Positions 35,989 through 48,746 are shown, numbered from the stretch's first letter. The stretch: DNA of 64,000 nucleotides from Karalla daura (GCA_029224185.1 CM055188.1:20434497-20498496); one strand, 5' to 3'. Numbers and translations are program-made. Notes: a model not told the origin generated them from the sequence alone.

Positions 35989-36063
35989 GTCATGTGACCC
36001 TTTGCCATCTTTGGTGATGCGGAAATGCGAAAAAAGTGTTTATTTTACACTTTTGGCGCCAAA
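35989..36063. promoter_or_regulatory. M-box-like and E2F-like palindromic motifs
   Basis: GTCATGTGACC (35989-35999) contains the MITF/TFE-type word TCATGTGA. TTTGGCGCCAAA (36052-36063) is a perfect 12-base palindrome matching a double E2F site. They lie 53 bases apart in an otherwise AT-rich region. No transcript start is visible; the regulatory role is inferred. Confidence 0.25.
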
Positions 36064-37664
36064 CCTGCCAAAACTCCTGATTTTTGTCCCTTTTCCTGCC
36101 CTACCTTTGATTTGTAATTTATCCGATTTCAAAGAATCAAATCAGGTATGTTTCATGAGTTGTGGTACCTGGCAGCCGAACCAAAATGCCCCTACCCTAC
36201 AAGCTTTTCATGCCATATGTCGTTGTTTATGTTCAAGTTCACATCAGTTCCAGAACCAGTTTTTTTTAATGTGTCCTTAAAGAATTATTGGTTTGATTAA
36301 TGTAAATATCCGTCGTATCTTGTGCATGAACACTATGATCACTATGAACTGCCTCAGATCTCAATTGTTCCCCTTACTGAACTTGTCCTGATGATCATGA
36401 CCGTTCAGGTTTATTCCAAACATAGCAGATGGATAGATGGTGAAAAGTTAAAACTGCAGCCACTGCTGCTTCTGATGCTCAGATTGTTGTATTTGATTGT
36501 GTCTAAGCTGGAACAACTTTGTAGCAGATGGATGTTCAGTCAAAGCTAGAGCCAATTCAAGTCCTGCAGCGTTGTCTTATGCACACATCCACATATGATG
36601 CTGTACTGTATTGCATTGTTTTCAGCATATTTGGCACCAAGAAGACTGTAGAGATATTTTGGGTCACACTGTAGCACATTCTGTTGTTTTTATCGATTTG
36701 AGGCTCATTAAATGTCATTTTATTTACACCCTTGGAATGAATCTGTGGTGTTGATTTTAATAGGGTCAGGGATGTTGCGAGTGGAGCATTTCAGCCACTA
36801 GACTGGAAAATCTTTCTCTTTTTCACAGCCCAATGTTGGCAGGTTTGCTTCACCACGTCTGAGAAGCCACTGCACAAAGCACAAAAACATTTAAAGACCA
36901 GGGAAAGCAAACCCTGAAATTCTTTTCCTTAACCTATTAAATAGGTCAGAAATGTATCAAAAAAGTCTTTTTGCCATTCATAGTTTCATTGAGGAGCTAG
37001 GCCCCAACAACCGCCATCTGTTTTCTGTTCGCTTAAGAGTTAAAGTCACGTACCGTTTGCAGGCCATTTCCCTTCCTGTGCATCATCCTGGATGCCACAG
37101 TGTGAGTGGTCACACTAGTGGTTCCTTTGCGTTATTTAAGTTTCCGAAGGACAATGGTGCAAAGAAACGGTCGAGGAGCTTCTGTGGAGAGCTCAAAAAT
37201 CACCTCTCAAACTTATCTCTGTTGTCCCCACTTAACCCCAGATAGTTTCACAGACTACAACGAGGTAACTGCTGAGGTCCATTGGCCCTCGTCATTGGGG
37301 CTGAACCGACCGTCTCTCTACATCCTCTGCATCCACATCCTCTCATACTGTCTGTGGCAGGTCCCATCATCACTGCCACTGCTACTGTATAGTTCCCAAA
37401 TGTCCAGTTTGGTTGGTCAGACTGGACTGGACCGGTGTAAGTCCATACACATCCATTCAAATTTGGGACCTCAAAAGAACAGTCAAGCAGCCCACAGCTT
37501 GAAAACACTGGAACAAGAGAGATGCAGGTGCAGATGCAGGTGTGTGCACGTGCGGTGTGAGTGCATGTAGCCTTGGTTTGCCATTGTTTTCTTTTGTTTG
37601 CTTGTCAGTTCATCACATGCTGCTTAAAGGCTCCTCCAGGAACTACCTGGAATTCCAGGTCGAG

Positions 37665-37690
37665 CGTGTGTGCGTGTGTGTGTGTGTGTG
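37665..37690. repeat. (GT)n microsatellite
   Basis: TG run with one CG interruption. Confidence 0.9.
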
Positions 37691-38260
37691 AGACAGAGAG
37701 GAAGATAGACAGAGGCAGGAAGGGAGAAAGAGAGCCCCATAGGTATATGCAGAGGAATCCTGAAGAAATCTTGAATCTCAATACCTTTTTGACTTTTGTA
37801 AGGACCTTCACAAAATACCTCAAGCCCTTATTGTCACTTTAATTTGCAATCAACAACCTTTACTCACTGAACACAGGACAACCATACAACAAAACTCAGA
37901 TCACCGGGGAAGAGCAAAGCTCCAAAGAATAAATGAAACCAGGGTTAATTAAAATATTACTCTGGTCACAACCGGTGACATTCTGATCCTGAACTATTTA
38001 CCACCAAGGACAACCTGGTGAAACAACTTGCTGAATAATACTGTAGCAGTGCTATGCAGAGACCTACAAAGGGACAGGTTCTCAAAGTCAAAAAGGGGCA
38101 AGTAGAACAAAGTACTGGCTGGAATCCAGCAATAAAACAGCTATTAAAGCACAATGTTCTATGATGCATTGCCATATAGTGAGCATAGAGACTTTTTCAT
38201 CTTTACTTTGAGAAAAACCTGGAACCTAAGACAAAACCAAGTAGACCAGACCCCTATCTC

Positions 38261-38925
38261 ATGCCCCGTTTCCACAACATGGTGCCGGCTCAGCTTGGCT
38301 CTGCTCTACTCGTCTCTATTCGACTCTACTTGACTCTACTCGAGCGTGTTTCCATTACAAAGCATTGCCGCCCTGAGAGTACCTGGTCATCATAGCACAC
38401 ACATAACACAAGCGTGTGATGTCATCTTCAAAGCAACACTGCAGACTGCTGGTTAAAACTAGTGGGGAAAACAACAACAACAACAACAATACGCACACAA
38501 TGGAGAAAATTGAGAGGATGATCATTTTGATCCTGGATATGTTTGCCACAGCAAGGAGTCAAATGTTGGCTTCTGAAGAGGCTGGAGGGAGTGAATTGAA
38601 ATTCTGCGGAAAAACAAGGGTAGTTTGGGAAAGACTACAGAGATCAGAGGATGAAATGAGTCAGGTTGCACTGCGATAGGTATGTACATTTCTGTATCCA
38701 GTCCGACTTCACTGCGGGAGGAAAGTTTTCTTGGTTGTTTGTGTTTTATAACTCGCCCTGATAGGCTGGTGTTTCTGATGACATCCAGCCCTACTCAGCC
38801 CGGCTCGGCCCGGCTCGGCCCGGAAACACAGTACCAGGTCACACATTCCTGGTAATGGAAACACACACATGGCTGAGCAGAGTAGAGTAGAGCCGAGTCA
38901 GTAACATGTAGTGGAAACGGGGCAT
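38261..38925. mobile_element. 665-bp terminal-inverted-repeat element, possibly ISL2EU/Harbinger-type MITE
   Basis: The ends ATGCCCCGTTTCCAC (38261-38275) and GTGGAAACGGGGCAT (38911-38925) are exact reverse complements. Weaker symmetry continues inward for roughly 90 bases: CTCTACTC-type words on both sides and GTTTCCATTAC in each arm. The subterminal left arm is built of repeated CTCTACTCGA-like words and the right arm has CGGCTCGGCC repeats. GTTTCCAC-type ends are typical of fish ISL2EU/PIF-Harbinger-related miniature elements, and the outer AT could be a 2-bp target duplication, though it is part of the palindrome and so ambiguous. The interior holds an (AAC)n run and an 87-codon open frame of unknown meaning (38416-38679). 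Confidence 0.8.
38469..38489. repeat. (AAC)n repeat inside the 38.3 kb element
   Basis: Six to seven AAC units. Confidence 0.9.
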
Positions 38926-39667
38926 AAATGAATGGGGACTTGTTAACATGGCAGAAAAAAAAACATATAAACATGATCCCCGGTAAAACTGCACACAAAC
39001 CGAGACAAAAAGAAACAATGACTTTACTGCAGAATGATGTTTAAAGCTCTTTTTCCAAACGGACTACGCAACTACCCATGCTCACAATCTGTGGATCTGT
39101 GCTGGCCTGAGGCTGGTCTGCTCTGCTCTCCCTGCAGAAACAGTTTGGTTGGGCAACAATTTTCCCGGTCCGGCTCATTGAGCGTTTGTGAAAGGGGGCG
39201 GGGTATATGCCATCTTTGTCATAATAAATCTCCCCATTCACAATGGTCTCAGAGCTCTGTCTCTACAATGTAGAACGTCTTAGAAAAGAGTCTCTGGTCT
39301 ACTATGGATTTTGATATTTTTCAGTATACATACTTCTCTGTATTTGTTTCCTTGTGGACTTGAAAAACATCATCACGGACCAAGTAATGAAGTCGACATC
39401 TCACCAAGTCCGCTCAGATACCCCAGATGTGTTCTTGCCCTGCCCATTTCATCGAAAGTGTATCGATGCAGACTTCTGTGGACTTTGGGGAGGTACATGT
39501 CTCAGAAAGTATTTTGTGGTAGCAGTAATCATTGGATTGTCAAATTTCCAATGGAACCTGAATGCCCCTTGTGTTTAGAAAGTGATGTTGTTAAAATGAC
39601 ACCTCCAGCTGTGAACACAGCTAATTACTTATCTTTGTATTAAATATTTTTTATGTCTGTCAAAAAG

Positions 39668-40110
39668 TTTTCCAAAGGCAAGGCAAGTTTATTTGTGTGG
39701 CACCATTCTTACTCAAGGGACTTCATAGTACTTTACAGAGGCAAGGAAATGAATTGGAAATTAAAATAGATCATTTAAGAACAATAAGACAAACAGATAA
39801 AATTTTCATCTGTTCCATTTTTGACCTAGTTATTGATCCCTGAAGCTAAATGCAGCTTCACCTTGCCTGGTTATGACCCTGGGGGACACTGAGTAGACCT
39901 CTCCCTGACAACCTGAGGGGTCTGGATGTTTCATATTCAACCAGCAGCATGTTTTTAGGCCCAAGATCATTCAAGGACATGTAGACCAGTAACATTAAAT
40001 GTCATACTTTGACCTGCAGGAAGCCAGTGCAGTGATGTCTGGCTGCAGCATGCAGGATGAGCTGCAGCTCCTTCAGCTTCCTTCTTTTGACCGAGATCTG
40101 TGAAGACACC
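39668..40110 (+). repeat. AAGGCAAGGCAAGTTTATTTGT-type dispersed teleost repeat
   Basis: The left end AAGGCAAGGCAAGTTTATTT is followed by GTGTGGCACCATTC, AGTACTTTACAGAGGCAAGG, GCAGCTTCACCTTGCCTGGT, ACCTGAGGGGTCTGGATG, TAGGCCCAAGATCATTCA, GGAAGCCAGTGCAGTGA, GATGAGCTGCAGCTCC and CTGTGAAGACACC. This is the word order of a very common percomorph-type fish repeat. It is a moderately diverged copy; the class is uncertain. Confidence 0.7.
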
Positions 40111-40442
40111 ACGGGTGTCAAAATATCAAAATCTCACAATATTTCAGTGTCTCCATAACAGGCCCGAGGTACAATATTCATTGCAATATTGAAAGACGTG
40201 TCAACAATGACGTAGAAAGCTCCACAGTATGACACCTATTACATTATTCAAGTGTTAAAGAGCAAAAAACAAGATGTGGGGAAAACTCTATTTATAAGAT
40301 AAAGAATGACTTGAACAGAAGCTTCCAGTGTCCTAAGTAACAAGGGGGGAAAAATATTTCCTATGGTACCTGAACGCCCCTCGTTATGGACATGCCCCTG
40401 ATAAGAATCACATATATAGGGTTGACACTTTTTCAGGGTAAC

Positions 40443-41100
40443 TTATTTTCTTCCAGAGATAATTTTGGTCTTCATAGGAACAAATGGCATCCATAACAGA
40501 GCTGACCTGTTAACAAGGTCATTGACAGAGACAGAGTTGGTGATGATGTAAAAGCCTGGGTGAATAATGTACCGCTGCTATTGTTAATAGACTGCTTCCT
40601 TATCACCTCTGCCTCTCCTTTGCTAAAATTAGCGGGGATGGTTGTTTTAAATTGAACACAGTAATGATCACACAAAGAGCAACAACATTCACCACATCGT
40701 CAGAGATGTTTAGACCCTTGGAATTAATTAGACTTCATATATGTGTTGGATCTCTTACATGCTTAGTCCAAATATATCTTGAGTATTTATGTGTTATTTT
40801 GCACATCCATCATTCAGATTATCAACATGAATGTTAAAATCACCACCCACAGAGTCAAACCCTTCAATAAACAGTACATCATAATTTGGGGGCTTGTAGA
40901 TGTAGATGGTCAAAAATATTACATGATACAAGTCTTTGAAGTGAACTGTGATGCATGTAAAGGAGCTGAAATTTCCACAAGACGTTCTCCACCACTGGAA
41001 AGCTTAATTTAACAAAATGGAAACTAACCCTGTCCCTCCTTTCTTATCCACTCTAGCTTCAGTGATAAAACTGAAGTTAGGAGGCGTTAATCCAGTAAGA
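40443..41100 (-). pseudogene. decayed non-LTR retrotransposon endonuclease domain
   Basis: Read on the minus strand, the segment shows in order a PPNFSF...EARVDKKGGTGLVSILL block, a YKPPNYD block (the YRPP motif of LINE endonucleases), GGDFNIHVDN (the GDFNIH catalytic-core motif, near 40812-40843), CDHYCVQF (equivalent of the SDH motif), EAEVIRKQSIN and MDAICSYEDQNYLWKK. This is the apurinic-type (EEP) endonuclease and linker of a fish LINE. Several stop codons interrupt it and no reverse transcriptase follows, so it is an inactive 5' fragment. The sequence continues open on the same strand at 41321-41524 but I cannot place that part. Confidence 0.75.
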
Positions 41101-42451
41101 AGTAGTTTCAGCAAGGTGTCGCTGTACAATGTACTCATTAATTAAGATGGATTTGAACTGCTAATGACATGACATGAAATACTGCTAGATTTCATGTGTT
41201 AGAACCAGTATCTATACAACTGTGGACTGACTGTAGCTGACATGGAACGAATGTTAACATTATCCTGTTTCTTGGCAATTCTTCTTCAATTACCAGTCAT
41301 AACATGAACTGAAGTCTACTTCACTCCAGCTGTCTTGCCTCTTGTCCTTGGTGGAGAGAACAGATTGGTGATGCTGGCAGAACATTTTTTTTTTTATGTT
41401 GGACATAAACAGTCTGACTCCTGACCCACTTAAGGAAGAGTCCATCTTGCTTGAAACGACGTGTGCAGTCCCAGAAGAAAGTGAAACTGTTTAAAAAAAT
41501 GCATTGAATGTTCAGAGCCATCAACCAAGTGAATCTCTCAGCACTTCTTCTGACTGCTGGAAAGGGGGCACTGATTGAAACAGATCAGTAAAATGTTGCT
41601 GATTCACTATGTCATTACAATCTATACAAGGGATTCTTGCTGTCATGTCAAGAACCATTGTCCTTTAGGAAACAGAGAGCCTTCATGCTTTGAAAACACG
41701 TGATCCTTTATTGCAGTATCTCCCACAATCAGAGTTTGGGGCCCAGTCGTTAGCATGGGCTGTTGACTTCTGATTTATGGTCAGATTTTACCCTTCTCTG
41801 TGGTGATGAGAAGTTTTCCAGGTCATCAGATGGTGATGCAAAATCCTGCAGTGGTGGAGAAAATCTGTTGTTTGTTTTGACAATGTGTTGCACAGGATGT
41901 TTGCAGAGGCTCTTTTGTTTTGTGGCTGTCCGTGGCTGCGTCCTGCTCTGAGGATGCATCCTCCCTCCGCTGAGGATGAGGAAGATGGTCGTGCTGGCTA
42001 GCTGGTAGCGTCAGAGATCATCCACCCATGTTAGAAGGGCCATGGGTGGTTTCTTCTCTGAATTTGATCCCAGGGTGTTTCAGGGAGGATTTCCATGCAA
42101 AGATATTCTGCATAGATCACAGCTCTCCTGTTTCTTTGCATTCTTATAAAAGATAAGTAACTGTGTGTTAGCATTCTGTTGTCTGCTCTTTTCTATGAAA
42201 GGAATAGTGGTTTACTCTGTGGTCTGTTAGCTTGAAAATTGGCTTTGGGTAACTAAATACAGAAACTCCATGTGATCTATAGGTAAAAATAAAAGGGAAA
42301 AGATAGCAGGTGAAAAAACAGGATGCTCAGAATGTAGTTTTATTATATATTTTTATATTTACATTATATTTATATCTTCTAATCAGAGCAATGCTGTAGA
42401 TGATGACATCATAAAGTATGCTCCTGCTCCAGTTGAAGATAGATTGTCCTC

Positions 42452-42472
42452 CAGTACAGTACAGTACAGTAC
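42452..42472. repeat. (ACAGT)n pentanucleotide repeat
   Basis: Four units of CAGTA. Confidence 0.9.
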
Positions 42473-43182
42473 ATTTGTGTACTTGGTATTGAGAAATGGC
42501 CAAAGATCTTAATAGAAACAGTTAACTATTTGGTCAAAGCTTGAATGCCAACAAACCTCATACAATTCCAATTATGACTGCTTCATACTGTTTAAAGGCT
42601 TTAGTTTTCCCAAAATTGATTTAACAAGTTTTGATACTTGATATTCCTTGTGGACCCCCTGGATGGAGAGAGAGAAAGAGAGATCTCCATGGATGCTGTT
42701 ACGATCTTTGATTTATCATCTGAGCTGGACTTCTCCCATGATGGGGCGTAGTTTACATGCCTTTCCATGCCTCAGATACATACAATTGTTGAAATAAGGA
42801 CCAGGAAAAAAATAAAAAGCAGGATATAAATACCATGCAGACATTACTGCATTTTGCTTACCATTGTTACAACTTTCAACACCTAGAAAATAGTTTTGCG
42901 TAATTTGTGCCTCCAAATCTCTTTAGTTGTCTCAGCTACCTTTCGACCACTTCTGGGAACACTTCATTCTGGTTTCTGCTTTCTTCTGATTGGCTGATCA
43001 GCGACTTATCAGCCCCCGCCTCCCGTCACTTCTTCCTTAACTTGCTTGGCTGTGCTTGTACACAGACCCATGCCCGCATGCATGTCTTCTCTCCTCAGAT
43101 ATACTGACAGTTTATTATCGCTGCCCCAGAGCAAAGAGCAGAATTATTTGAGAATATGATTTATCAGTAACATGGCTGCATG

Positions 43183-43256
43183 TGTGTATCTCTCTCTCCT
43201 TCTCTCTCACACACACATTAACACACCTGCAGCTCAGAGAGAGAGAGAGAAAAAGA
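43183..43256. repeat. compound (CT)n/(CA)n/(GA)n low-complexity tract
   Basis: CTCTCTC, then CACACACA, then GAGAGAGA within 75 bases. Confidence 0.85.
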
Positions 43257-44553
43257 AAACACCAGAGACACACAGCTCACAGATAGAGAGAAAGTAAGAG
43301 ATGTGGTGCTCAGTGAGACATCCTTTGTCTTGTTTCTTTGGTGTTTTGGTCCACCCTGATTGACCTGACATCAGGTTTTGCACAGATCGCATGGTAATGA
43401 TTGCTAGCGATGGATAGAAGGTGAGACAGAAAAGCATGTGAAGTCTGATCGGTAGATTAGAGCCGGACCCCTTAAGCTGATGGACATATGATACCCTGTA
43501 GATATGTTCTGAAATATGGAACAGCACAATGTCTCCTTTAACTGTGACCTTTAACCTTTGAAAAGAGGTCAATACAACTGCGATCCATTGAGCACGGATC
43601 GCTCTGGATTGGAAGGGGCGGTAGTGACATTTTATCCTCTGTCTACATCCTCCACTGTGCCTTGCAGACTAGATTGGGGTTTTCTTCCTTTTTTTCCCCA
43701 AATGGAGTTCAGTGAAATTATCCAAATTTCTATCGGACAAATTTTACTGACTTTACTAACCTTAACCCTACTGATATTGAACACGCATCTATTACTATAG
43801 TCTCTATTATTTTATTATCTAAATGTCACAGAGTGCTTAATGATTTTTTTCTGTGGAATTATAAACTCAAAACTGATGTTTTGTCTTTTTGAAATGTAGG
43901 TGTTTCCATAACTATTTCTTTTTCTTTGTCATATTTAGATTTCGCATTAATATAATCACATTGTGTGAGGAAAACCCCCAGAAGTCTGTGCCACTTGCTG
44001 GACAGACATGAAGTCTTAAACTCCCTCTGTACTGCAGCTCCGTCGTTGCTCAGCACACACTTTATTTTTGTTGTGTTGATTAAACTCGATTGAATTGCTG
44101 TGCAGTTGTTTGTCTTAAGGTCAGGAGAAGCTTGTTTGTCTTTAAAGTCTGTTCACGCCTGTGAGATTCTTTCGCCTCATCATTTGCTACGTTTGCATAT
44201 TGGCTCAGGCATAAATAGATTTGTTGTTGTTTGTGGTCTGCAGGCCTTTGTCCGTGTTTTCATTTTGTCCAAAACTGCCTCACGAATCAAAGTTAATTCA
44301 ACCTCATGTTGTGTCAATTGTGTTTGTATTCTGACTCGGGAACTTTCATCCGTCATTAAACATTTCGGGAACCCGTTCCATTTTCTGTGTTTTTTGCATG
44401 CATGAAAATCCTTTCTGACCACTAACGGCCATCATAAAAACAAATCACATGCAAAAACAGAGAAGTTCACTTTGTCTCCCGGCACCAAAATTGAACTGAA
44501 TAATAAAGCATGCAAAAACTTGTATGATAAAGATGCTGAATCTTTATCACACA

Positions 44554-44604
44554 ATAACTTTATCTTCAGTGAAGATAACTTTATCTTCAGTGAAGATAAA
44601 GTTA
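44554..44604. repeat. 21-bp tandem unit ending in a 29-bp perfect palindrome
   Basis: ATAACTTTATCTTCAGTGAAG occurs twice head to tail (44554-44574, 44575-44595; one base over 20 is implied by the overlap of the two units). The second unit extends into a palindrome with 14-base arms TAACTTTATCTTCA / TGAAGATAAAGTTA around a single G (44576-44604). Confidence 0.9.
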
Positions 44605-44716
44605 GGAAAATGTGGCTCAACTCGCGAGACACCTACCACTCCTGAGAGGATGTTGAGAGCATGAACTATCCAGAGCATATTGACAGTGGTCCAGCTCAAT
44701 AGACTAGAAAACTGTA

Positions 44717-44717
<1 letters not shown>

Positions 44718-44785
<68 letters not shown>
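44718..44785. repeat. (CA)n microsatellite, about 34 units
   Basis: The longest pure dinucleotide run in the window. Confidence 0.97.
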
Positions 44786-44788
<3 letters not shown>

Positions 44789-46831
44789 TTTCCATGAGGG
44801 CGATCAGCCCTGGCAGAAAAGCACGACCAAATGATGATGATCAAAGGACAACTACCATGATCTTGTCTCTAAATGCATTATTTGTTTCACCCTCTCCCAA
44901 GTCTTTAACAGAAAGTCAAATCATAGCAAAAAACATCAATAAAATGCATCTCTCTGTGTGTAATTATTCTTGTACAATGGCGAAAGTAAACAAGCGCATA
45001 CAACAAAAAACAAACAAACAAACAAAAAAAGACTGAGCGTGCAAAGGCCTTTATAGTCAATTTATCATTTCTGTGTATTCCTCTGTTTTTTTTTTATTTG
45101 CATCTAATAAAAACCCTGACTTTCCTTGCATTAATGTCAGAATAAACAATTTTTGCTGTTTACCTATGCTGCATGTAGACGCTGAAATAACAAATGAGGT
45201 TTCTTGTGTTTTCAACATCATTAATACTCTGTCTGCTGCTCGTTCCATAATAACAGAGGGATCACAGGGGGATGTGGACACGGCCGGAGCTTTTCATTTA
45301 CTACTCGTTAGGACATTCACAGCAGTTTTATCCCAATTCGTTATCCATTTCCATTTCGTATGCCGGTGGGCTGCAGTGACTGTCAGTTTGACAGCAGCCT
45401 GTGTCAGAGAAAGGCAAAGTGAAAGGTCTGTCAGGGGCTAGTCAAATTATTTCCCCTGTCCTGATGCACTTTCTGACAGATAAGCTGTCCTTACACGTTT
45501 CCCCTCCTCAGCTCACCTTTGTCCTCTCCATTCTCTGTGGAAACACTTGGAAAAAAAAAAACATGATTGATAGAAAAGCGCAGGCAGAAGAATAATGTCA
45601 GCACTTGTTGCCTGGCAGAGGTCTCCATCAGTGGCACCGTTAACACAGGCCCTCCATCCATTGACGAAACACTCCAGACATCACACAGGTCTCCAAACAA
45701 ATGTCACAGGAGTCAGTCTTTCCCGCGTTTCCATTGTGGGTAGTGCTGTGGACTTCTGGCAAGTGCTGACAGAGTGAATTGAAGAGAGAAAGACGAAGTG
45801 AGTATAAGAGTTAAGCCTTGGTGGTGACATTTTGAAAATGTTGGTTTTGTACTTGGACTGCGGCGTTGAACTCTTGCTCGTCCAGCCTTTAAGTCCCCCG
45901 CGCGGTGTCTGCAGAGATGTAAACACTGTTAACAACCTGTCAAACCTACAGTCCGTAGCGAACGAAAAACACACCCAGCTTCATTAGACTCGCGGAGTTT
46001 GAGCGTAATTGGTGATATTGGTAAGGAAACTCGCTGATGTCGATCACTCTGACTTCAAACGGGGTCGCGAAGGCAATGAATGTTTACAGTTTGGTGGTAA
46101 AACTGCTCCTCCAGGATCCATTTGCTCTGAGAGAAGTTAACATGCTGCTGGCACTTCAAGACCATAATTCACGTTTACTAGGACTATGGAAAGAAGCGCC
46201 ATTTGTCATTTATTTATCATATGACACACATGTAAATGGATTACTTAGCCGGGCTTAAGAGTCCATTCTCTGCCGCTCGCACTCCTCTATCCCTCATCTC
46301 TCTCTCTCTCTCACACCATCTTCTCTCCTGTCACCAGAGCTGTGCTCATATCCATTACATGGCTCCACTGCTGTGATAAATCTGTCTGTCAGCAAGACAT
46401 CATAATCAAATTGTTCCAGAGGTCATTTAACATTGCAGAGGAGGGACTTCACTTTAGCCCTCGGAAGATCCGGCTCAAATACAATTTATGTGTCAGAGAT
46501 GAATTGTGGAATGAAACATTTACGGAGAAAATGAACTGTCTTGCCGACTGAAATAGCCTTGTTATGGCCAACTGTGTCACTTTATCTGCTAACTTCCATC
46601 ACTGGTCTTTAGGTGCTATTCCCCTTCCACCCTGCGAGTGATTTAAATAATCATAAATAATGGATACGATGGAAGTGAGCAGAATGTGTGGAATACCAGA
46701 CGAGGCTCCTTTTTCTCCCAATACTGGTGACAGTGTGAAACTGGATTAATGCAATTTAAGTAGAGGAATGCCGCAAATCAAAGTTGTTTGCACAGAATCG
46801 AACCTTGATCTTCGGCTCGCCTGTGATACGT

Positions 46832-46883
46832 TTGTGTGTGTGTGTGTGCGTGTTTGTGTGCGTGCACGTGCACGTGTGCGTGT
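46832..46883. repeat. (GT)n microsatellite with GTGCAC/CACGTG blocks
   Basis: TG run followed by GTGCACGTGCACGTG, an alternating purine-pyrimidine stretch. Confidence 0.9.
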
Positions 46884-48746
46884 ATTTGACTTGGAGATCA
46901 TGCCTAATTACAGGCTTCAGCTGCAGATCCCCTCTCCCTCCTCCTTTCCCTTGGTGTTGAAAATCACAAATTAAAAAAAAAAAAGTCTTCCTAATCAGGA
47001 AGCTGAGTATGCCAAAGGCATCCAAAGAAATGAAAATGTAACTGCAGACACCATCAGCCACAGATGTTTTCTTTTATCTTTGTGGACTGGCGATAGATAG
47101 TTTCATCGTGTACAGGAGTTCATGGTAATCACATCCCATACAATAACTGAAGTGAGTGTAATAGATTTATCTTTGCAAACAGATGGTTGTTTTGACTCAA
47201 CTGTGCTTTCAAAACCCACCCACACCTTTCTTGTTTGTTACTTACATTTGAACTCCTTTTTAAGAAGAACTGATTTTCTGTCCTTGGGGATAATTTTTCT
47301 CAAAAGAAAAGGTTGGTCAGGGAAATAAAAGCTGATTTAAAGCATGGACTGTTTGTATGTATTTTGCCGGGGATCACTGGTAATTTAGTTTGCTGTGCTG
47401 TAGTACAGGTCTGTGTAATCCAAAGAAATACAAACTCCCAATGAGGACATTGTGAGTTTGGGTAACTGCAGGAGCATTTTTTTTAACATCAAGGCCCATG
47501 TCATACTTGTTTTTGAAGTGAAATAAACATTTACAAATGAATTATTGATTTTATCTGTATTATTTTGGAGGAAGGAATGGGGAAATATGCATGTTTTGGG
47601 TTCTTCAAAGACATACCTAATGCATAAGTAATGCTTTCCACTTTCAAGTGTAAAGTCCCACTTTTGCCTCAGGTGTTTCATTTCTGTGTTTATATCTCCC
47701 TCTACTCCTTTCTACGCAAACAGAAATCAGAATAAAGTGAGGGGAAAGACATGGAAATGCACATCAAAGACATGATCATATATCTATGTCTATGAATTAA
47801 ATGAGAATATGGCACTTTTCCTAATTAAACCAGTGTGCATTTTCCATTCTTGGCAGTTTATGGGCTGTGCCGCCATCAGTCCATTATGGTGACAGTAACC
47901 TACGCGGCACTCCTTCAAGTCATGTGGAGTTATTACACCGCAATGACAACATGTGATTATGCAAAAGCTGCCTCTCGTGGCCTGGGAGCAGGCAGCAGGT
48001 ACGAGGCCATAATGGAGGAAATGTAATTCTGTAGAGGAGATTACATTCAGGCTGCTTGACCCTGCGGCAAAGCTTAGCTCTTGGCGTTGCACATCTGTTT
48101 GGACATTAATTGGCTCCAGTGGTTCAGGAATAGTTTTCAGAGCAGAGCACGGCTGAGAGGGGAGTAAAAAAAAAAACAGAATAATAATGGATTGAGTGTG
48201 GTCTTTTACTAATCAATGTTTTCCTTAAGGCCAAACTCAGAGGTACAGGAAGCAATCAAGAAAACAATGGCAGTTACAAGAGTGATTTTGTGGGGCAGCA
48301 GCCTTGCAGTTGGGAGGGGGGGGGGCTATTAGAGAGAGAGGACAGCCATCTGCAGCCACGCTGGAAACATAAAATCTGTGAAGTGTTCATATTGGCAACA
48401 TATCCAAGTAAGCATTTTGTGGCAGTAAATTAGAGGCAGGTGTCTTTGAATACGTAATAGCCCAGATACTGTACAAACAGGGTGAGCAGAAAAAACCCCA
48501 TTGATTTTAGAGATTCTCATAACATCGAGATGGGCTGGCTGGTGTTTTCAATCTCCCTCTTTACATCTGTATGTTTCCTTTCAAGCACCAATTAAAACAC
48601 CAGCGACACACACACAAGAAGAGCACAATAAGTTAGTGCCGTTTCATCTCTGGCAAGAGCTGTGCAACTTTCTAACCCTTTGCTAACATGGGGATAATTT
48701 GAGTTGGATATGCACAAGGACTCTACTCTTGTAGTAGCTTTATTCT

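Larger units (their letters stand above)
30716..38260. other. intergenic DNA with no recognised gene
   Basis: No recognised coding sequence. It holds a GT repeat at 33980-34012, an (ATTCT)n repeat at 35778-35802, a GT repeat at 37665-37690 and an E2F-type palindrome at 36052-36063. A repeat-poor AT-rich block at 31200-31560 could be regulatory. The open frame at 37106-37570 has low-complexity RCRCRC at its end and no known domain. Confidence 0.45.

Noticed and set aside
36952..37245. Possible THAP-type zinc-finger remnant (PGCHSVSGH ... FKFPKD)
   Set aside because: Only a few residues are suggestive; the cysteine/histidine spacing and the tryptophan of a THAP domain are not present.
37106..37570. 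154-codon plus-strand frame
   Set aside because: It ends in a low-complexity RCRCRC stretch and lacks any known motif; length alone is weak evidence in this window.
44718..44785. CRISPR-like regular repeat
   Set aside because: It is a pure CA microsatellite without spacers, in a vertebrate context.
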